A DNA stretch of 64,000 nucleotides from contig MQVO02000002.1 in NCBI GenBank assembly GCA_001986395.2, positions 2,604,001-2,668,000 on the forward strand, read 5' to 3'. Made by a program: the position numbers and the translations under genes. The first letter of the stretch is position 1. Every line of letters begins with the position of its first letter. This stretch comes from Irpex lacteus. Its lineage: Eukaryota; Basidiomycota; Agaricomycetes; Polyporales; Irpicaceae. A model generated the notes under the pieces. The model did no database searches. It was given only the letters and a program-made list of their open reading frames with translations, and had not been told where the DNA came from. Positions 60,401 to 64,000 of this stretch are shown piece after piece.

Positions 60401-61216
60401 AGAGTGGTAGGAGGAAGAGATGTGAGGGACGGCCACAGCGAGAGGGAGGCCCTTTATATAGGTCGGACCCATCTGGCCAAACATTGTCTAAAAAGGGCAG
60501 GCATCGGCAGTGCCACATACAAATAATATCTGAAGCCCAGCCACCCGTGGCACGGAATATCGGAAAACCAACACGTTGCAGTCGCATGCATCAATGAAAT
60601 GGGCGTCTAATGACCAGGCCATTGCACGAATATCCGAATATCTGCCTGCTGCGCGTGGCGGTTCCTTTATCTTTGGCCACTCAAGGACAATGCGAGCCAG
60701 TCGCCACTGATGGACATGGATGCGATGTCAATCGATGGCGTACAAAGGCCTTGGGTAACGGTGTGTGTGCTTTCGCCATAGCGACCCCGGGCTCTTTGTC
60801 CTTGGACTTATCGTTTCGACGTTCAACTTTCAACCCTGAAGTGTACCAGGAATATTTAATTATGTCGTCTATGAGTAGCTCTAGAGATGACGTACATTGT
60901 ATTCAGCGTGCCATAGTAGCATGCGGCTGGTCACTGACAAAGATGAGGTATACTTACTTGCCACAACTTCCCAGTACAGCCTTAGAGCACGACGAGAAGC
61001 TGGATGCAGATATTTTGAGCGTTGGTGTCACGTATGCTGCCGCTGTTATCAGAACCGTCAGAACTTCCGGTATAATTGCAAGTCGAATACGACAACTGGC
61101 TGGCGGTGGCAGTGGCACAAGAGAAGCCGACATAGGCGCTCATCCACATTTGGAAGCTAAGGGCCTTGCGATCCTAACAAGACCAAACAACTCCAGGCTC
61201 TCCTCCCGCGTCGACC

Positions 61217-62289
61217 ATGGCCAACACCACAGTCCGCGGCGCACTCGCCATTCACGGGCAGAACCCGCAGGTAAGTTGATGTTAAAGCGTGTAACTTCCT
61301 CTCACTGAAAGACTCAGACAGTATCTTGTCGAAACTGTCATCCGTAATCGTATTTATGAAGCACCGTTTTGGAAGGAACATTGTTTCGCCCTTACAGGTA
61401 AGTTCACGTACGTGGTTTTCGGAATATTATCACTTACCACTATGTTGTAGCCGAAAGCCTCATAGACAAGGCGATTGAGCTCAAGGCCATTGGCGGCGTG
61501 TATGGAAACCAGAAACCGACGGACTTCATGTGCCTCCTGCTGAAGTTGCTGCAAATACAACCGGAGAAGGAAATATTGCTGGAGTATCTGCAGGCGGACG
61601 AATTCAAGTGCGTAATGGCTCAGTACTATTGCTATTGATGCTAATTATTTCCAGGTATCTACGAGCGTTGGCCGCAATATACATAAGAATGACGTTTGCA
61701 GCGGCAGAGGTTTATGAGATTCTGGAACCACTTCTGAAGGACTACCGAAAACTACGACTACGCAATATGGGTATGTGCTTATAGTCCGAAGTTCAAACGT
61801 GTTCTGACTTCGCCTATTACAGGCGGTTATACCCTCACCTTCATGGACGAGTTCGTGGACTCATTACTGCACGACGAGCGTGTATGCGACATAATCATGC
61901 CTCGAATAACCAAAAGAGAAGTCCTCGAAGAGCTTGGAGAAATAGGCCCGAGAAAGAGTCGTTTACTCGACGCTATGGAAGGCAAAAGCGACCATGGGCG
62001 GTCGAGAAGTGGCAGCAGAAGTAGTAGGAGCAGCAGGACTAGCCGAAGTGCTGGCAGGAGCAGAAGCCGGAGTCGTAGCGGAAGTCCAGGTGGGAAGAGT
62101 GGGAGCCGGAGTAGGACTCCATCTGAGGCTGGATCACGATATGTTTCGCGCAGCCCTTCAAGATCGCGTAGTGGCTCTCCTATGTCAGCACGAAGTCGGA
62201 GTGGTTCCCCGGCTAACGGCAGCTCTGGTCGATTCCGTTCTCGTAGTCGGAGTATCTCTCCGGATCGAATGGAGACTACGCCAGGGTGA
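61217..62289 (+). CDS. PRP38: Pre-mRNA-splicing factor Prp38
   Basis: Prp38 is a U4/U6.U5 tri-snRNP protein needed for spliceosome activation. The start MANTTVRGALAIHGQNPQ is followed by an intron, then YLVETVIRNRIYEAPFWKEH, AESLIDKAIELKAIGGVYGN, PTDFMCLLLKLLQIQPEKEI, KYLRALAAIYIRMTF, YEILEPLLKDYRKLR, GGYTLTFMDEFVDSLL and PRITKREVLEELGEIGPRKS. The Prp38 domain spans about residues 15-180. The C-terminal tail of about 100 residues is an RS domain (repeats of RSRS and RSGS, ending METTPG), as in animals and many basidiomycetes but absent in budding yeast. There are four short introns. The stop at 62287-62289 lies 68 bp from the convergent uL15m stop. Confidence 0.96.
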
Positions 62290-62357
62290 ACAGGATGTCA
62301 GTAGTTGAACTGGAATATTATTACGCGTATATAAATGTGGTACTAAAGTAAGAGTGT

Positions 62358-63318
62358 CTACTTGGCCCGGTCGTACTCTTGTGTTCTGTGCACGAGCAGT
62401 TGCTTGGATAGTTCTTTCCATCGAGGGTCCGTGATGGCAGCAGGCATCTTGGCCAGAGCTTCTGGTGAAAGGTAGCCTCTGTTGCTCCATCTTGTGTACC
62501 AGACTGAAAGAGGGCCATCAGAACTAGTTGTCGCATTGCGGAGTAGCCACATACCAATGTCTGTCTGTCTTACGGGAGCAGCCTCTGTACGATCGGTACG
62601 TCCCTTTACAGCATCCTTTAGAGCAAGGTCGTTATAGTACTTGCAGAAGACTGTTCCTCCGAGTTTCTCAACGGCCCGTATAGCACTCTTTGAGGCTCTA
62701 GCTGGCGTGATATGAATTGGTGTCTTCAGTTGGTCCGCACCCTACACAGCCCAGTAGTGAGATTTCAGGAGCAGAGGAGAGAGCATGTAAGCCTCACGTC
62801 TCCCAAGAGTTTCACGCCGTCTTTGGCGTCGTGTATGCATCCACTCAGTAAAAGATCCCGAACAGTAATGGGCTTCTCCGGCGACGACTGCAATCGGCCC
62901 TGGTCGACCCACGCTTGTATTCTATCCAAGTTAACTGGAGCATAAACTTTTGTGGTTCTGTGAAACAGTAAAGAAGACGTTAACAGAAGTAGACGGCAGA
63001 GAAGACAAACACGCACGGGTTCACGAAACCCTTCTTCGGGAACAACTTTGTGATCTTAGTCTGACCACCCTCGAACCCAGGCGTAGGCTTTCCATTACCA
63101 GCTCTCGCCTTCTGACCTTTGTGACCTCTTCCTGAAGTGCCACCACGACCCGAACCTTGACCGCGACCCAAACGCTTTTGCTGTGATGGGTGTAATTATG
63201 AGAACAAGCCCTACTGTCAGTACGTATGACGAACCTTGTGTTGAGACCCAACAGCAGGCGAGAGGTTAAAAAGATGGATTTTGCTGGCAGCGGCTTTGAT
63301 TGTTGGTACAGCGGACAT
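62358..63318 (-). CDS. MRPL10: Mitochondrial large-subunit ribosomal protein uL15
   Basis: This is a bacterial-type L15 protein of the mitochondrial 54S subunit. The start [20 protein letters not shown] (ATG 63316-63318) looks like a mitochondrial presequence. The L15 signature follows after an intron: [38 protein letters not shown] and [16 protein letters not shown]. The body contains [30 protein letters not shown] and [21 protein letters not shown] long C-terminal extension ends [20 protein letters not shown] at the stop 62358-62360, as in fungal MRPL10. It has about 270 residues and three to four introns. A 236-bp divergent promoter is shared with SEC3. Confidence 0.95.
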
Positions 63319-63554
63319 GGTGGGCAGGAAAGGAGGCCGAACGGAGAGACAAGTCTGAGTTGGCCACCGAAGTCGGGAGCAAGGTTGCAGTGAGCGGCTA
63401 ATTTAGCGGCCGCATCTGTACCTGCACGACCATCGTCTTCCTCACTGACCACATCCCCTGCAATCTACGAGTATATCTTACGGGCAGTTGTGGAGGGACT
63501 GTGACTTGTATAGTGCCAAGTTCTTCTACTGCATACTCCCTGGTCGCGTGAAGG

Positions 63555-64000
63555 ATGGCAGACTATGCCTCTGTCCGGCAGAGGATCATCTCATCGGTAT
63601 TCAGCAAGCTCAGTACCAGTGGACACCAGGAGACCTATGTTGCACATATAAAGATCTGGGAAGAGGTGTCTCCGGAAGAAGGCGGGCAGAAGCCAAGGTA
63701 TATCATCATTGCCAGTATGTATGGCTCGCCTACAAGAGACTACCTCCGGATTGCAATAAACTATGCTTTCTAGGATCGAGCGATGGGACTGGAAACATAC
63801 ACAAGTCCAAGCTCAATTCTAATGGGTCGTTCTCTGTCGGGAAGACTTGGAAACTCAACGATCTGAGGGGTGTGGAGGTCATCAATGTATGTATCACCTA
63901 GCATTGCGTGCGATGGTCGTATTCACGTCCACTATAGCCTTTGGCATTCAGTATCACCTTGGCTAGGACATACAAGTGGCGGACTGAGGATGAAAGAGAC
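63555..64000 (+). CDS. SEC3: Exocyst complex component Sec3, N-terminal part (3' partial)
   Basis: Sec3 is the exocyst subunit that marks sites of polarised secretion through a PIP2- and Rho-GTPase-binding PH-like domain. Only that domain is in the window. ATG 63555 gives MADYASVRQRIISSVFSKL, then YVAHIKIWEE and GGQKPRYIIIA. A first intron (63,712-63,773) joins to RSSDGTGNIHKSKLNSNGS, and GSFSVGKTWKLNDLRGVEVIN follows, matching the Sec3 PIP2-binding fold (NGSFSVGKTW). A second intron (63,889-63,938) joins to PLAFSITLARTYKWRTEDER, the family motif LAFxITLxRxYxWxT. The gene continues past the window edge. Confidence 0.92.

Larger units (their letters stand above)
59689..61216. other. Gene-poor region upstream of PRP38
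   Basis: About 1.5 kb. It contains a 203-bp tandem repeat (listed separately) and, on the plus strand, a long open stretch of 232 codons (60,610-61,308). That stretch overlaps PRP38 exon 1 in another frame and shows no family similarity. The PRP38 promoter must lie here. Confidence 0.35.

Noticed and set aside
61994..62308. 104-codon plus-strand frame with Gly/Ala/Val/Glu repeats
   Set aside because: Frame shadow of the RS-domain exon of PRP38; the repeated AGN/CGN/AGY codons keep other frames open.
1..64000. CRISPR arrays, bacterial-type operons, rRNA genes, LTR retrotransposons
   Set aside because: I saw no regularly spaced direct repeats, no rRNA motifs, no reverse-transcriptase or integrase motifs; the genome is eukaryotic with spliceosomal introns.

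Overview
The window is nuclear DNA of a filamentous basidiomycete, most likely an Agaricomycete. Genes are intron-dense (introns about 48-70 nt, GT..AG) and packed on both strands. They encode typical fungal proteins: Not1, Cdc50, Hook, Rco1, MCM-binding protein, Prp38, Sec3 and mitochondrial uL15. The mobile element belongs to a class that is abundant in Agaricomycetes. All coordinates were read by eye. Gene ends and most splice joins come from conserved protein motifs plus GT/AG sites, not from transcripts. The species cannot be named from this sequence.

Left third (1-25 kb): the 3' part of a GPI-anchored GH13 enzyme; Not1/CNOT1, the CCR4-NOT scaffold; a membrane-anchored serine peptidase of S9 type (minus); an MFS sugar transporter; a Cdc50/Lem3 flippase subunit (minus); RNA 3'-terminal phosphate cyclase (minus), divergent from a Hook-family dynein adaptor; and an aldehyde dehydrogenase (minus). 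These are mostly housekeeping genes.

Middle (25.9-36.4 kb): an intron-containing tRNA-Ile(AAU), then a roughly 10.2-kb insertion. A 12-bp inverted match (ATATGTCGCAAA) and GC-rich inverted subterminal motifs bound it. It carries a Plavaka-type (CMC superfamily) transposase gene, a DUF6698-like gene and decayed coding traces, all on the minus strand. Its right end lies about 70 bp from the start codon of a phosphoglucomutase gene.

Right third: phosphoglucomutase converges on an MCM-binding-protein gene that shows an apparent frame break. An Rco1/PHF12-like double-PHD gene (minus) follows. Next comes a co-directional cluster of two tandem gene pairs: two DHA1-type MFS transporters and two FAD-dependent L-amino-acid oxidase-like flavoenzymes. 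After a 3.2-kb gene-poor stretch with a 203-bp tandem repeat come PRP38 (plus), mitochondrial ribosomal protein uL15 (minus) and the 5' end of exocyst SEC3 (plus), cut off by the window edge.

The most unusual points are the TIR-bounded Plavaka element beside the tRNA and the phosphoglucomutase gene; the duplicated transporter/oxidase cluster with one GC-AG intron; the GH13 enzyme with both substrate-binding histidines replaced; and an 8-nt microexon in the phosphoglucomutase gene.
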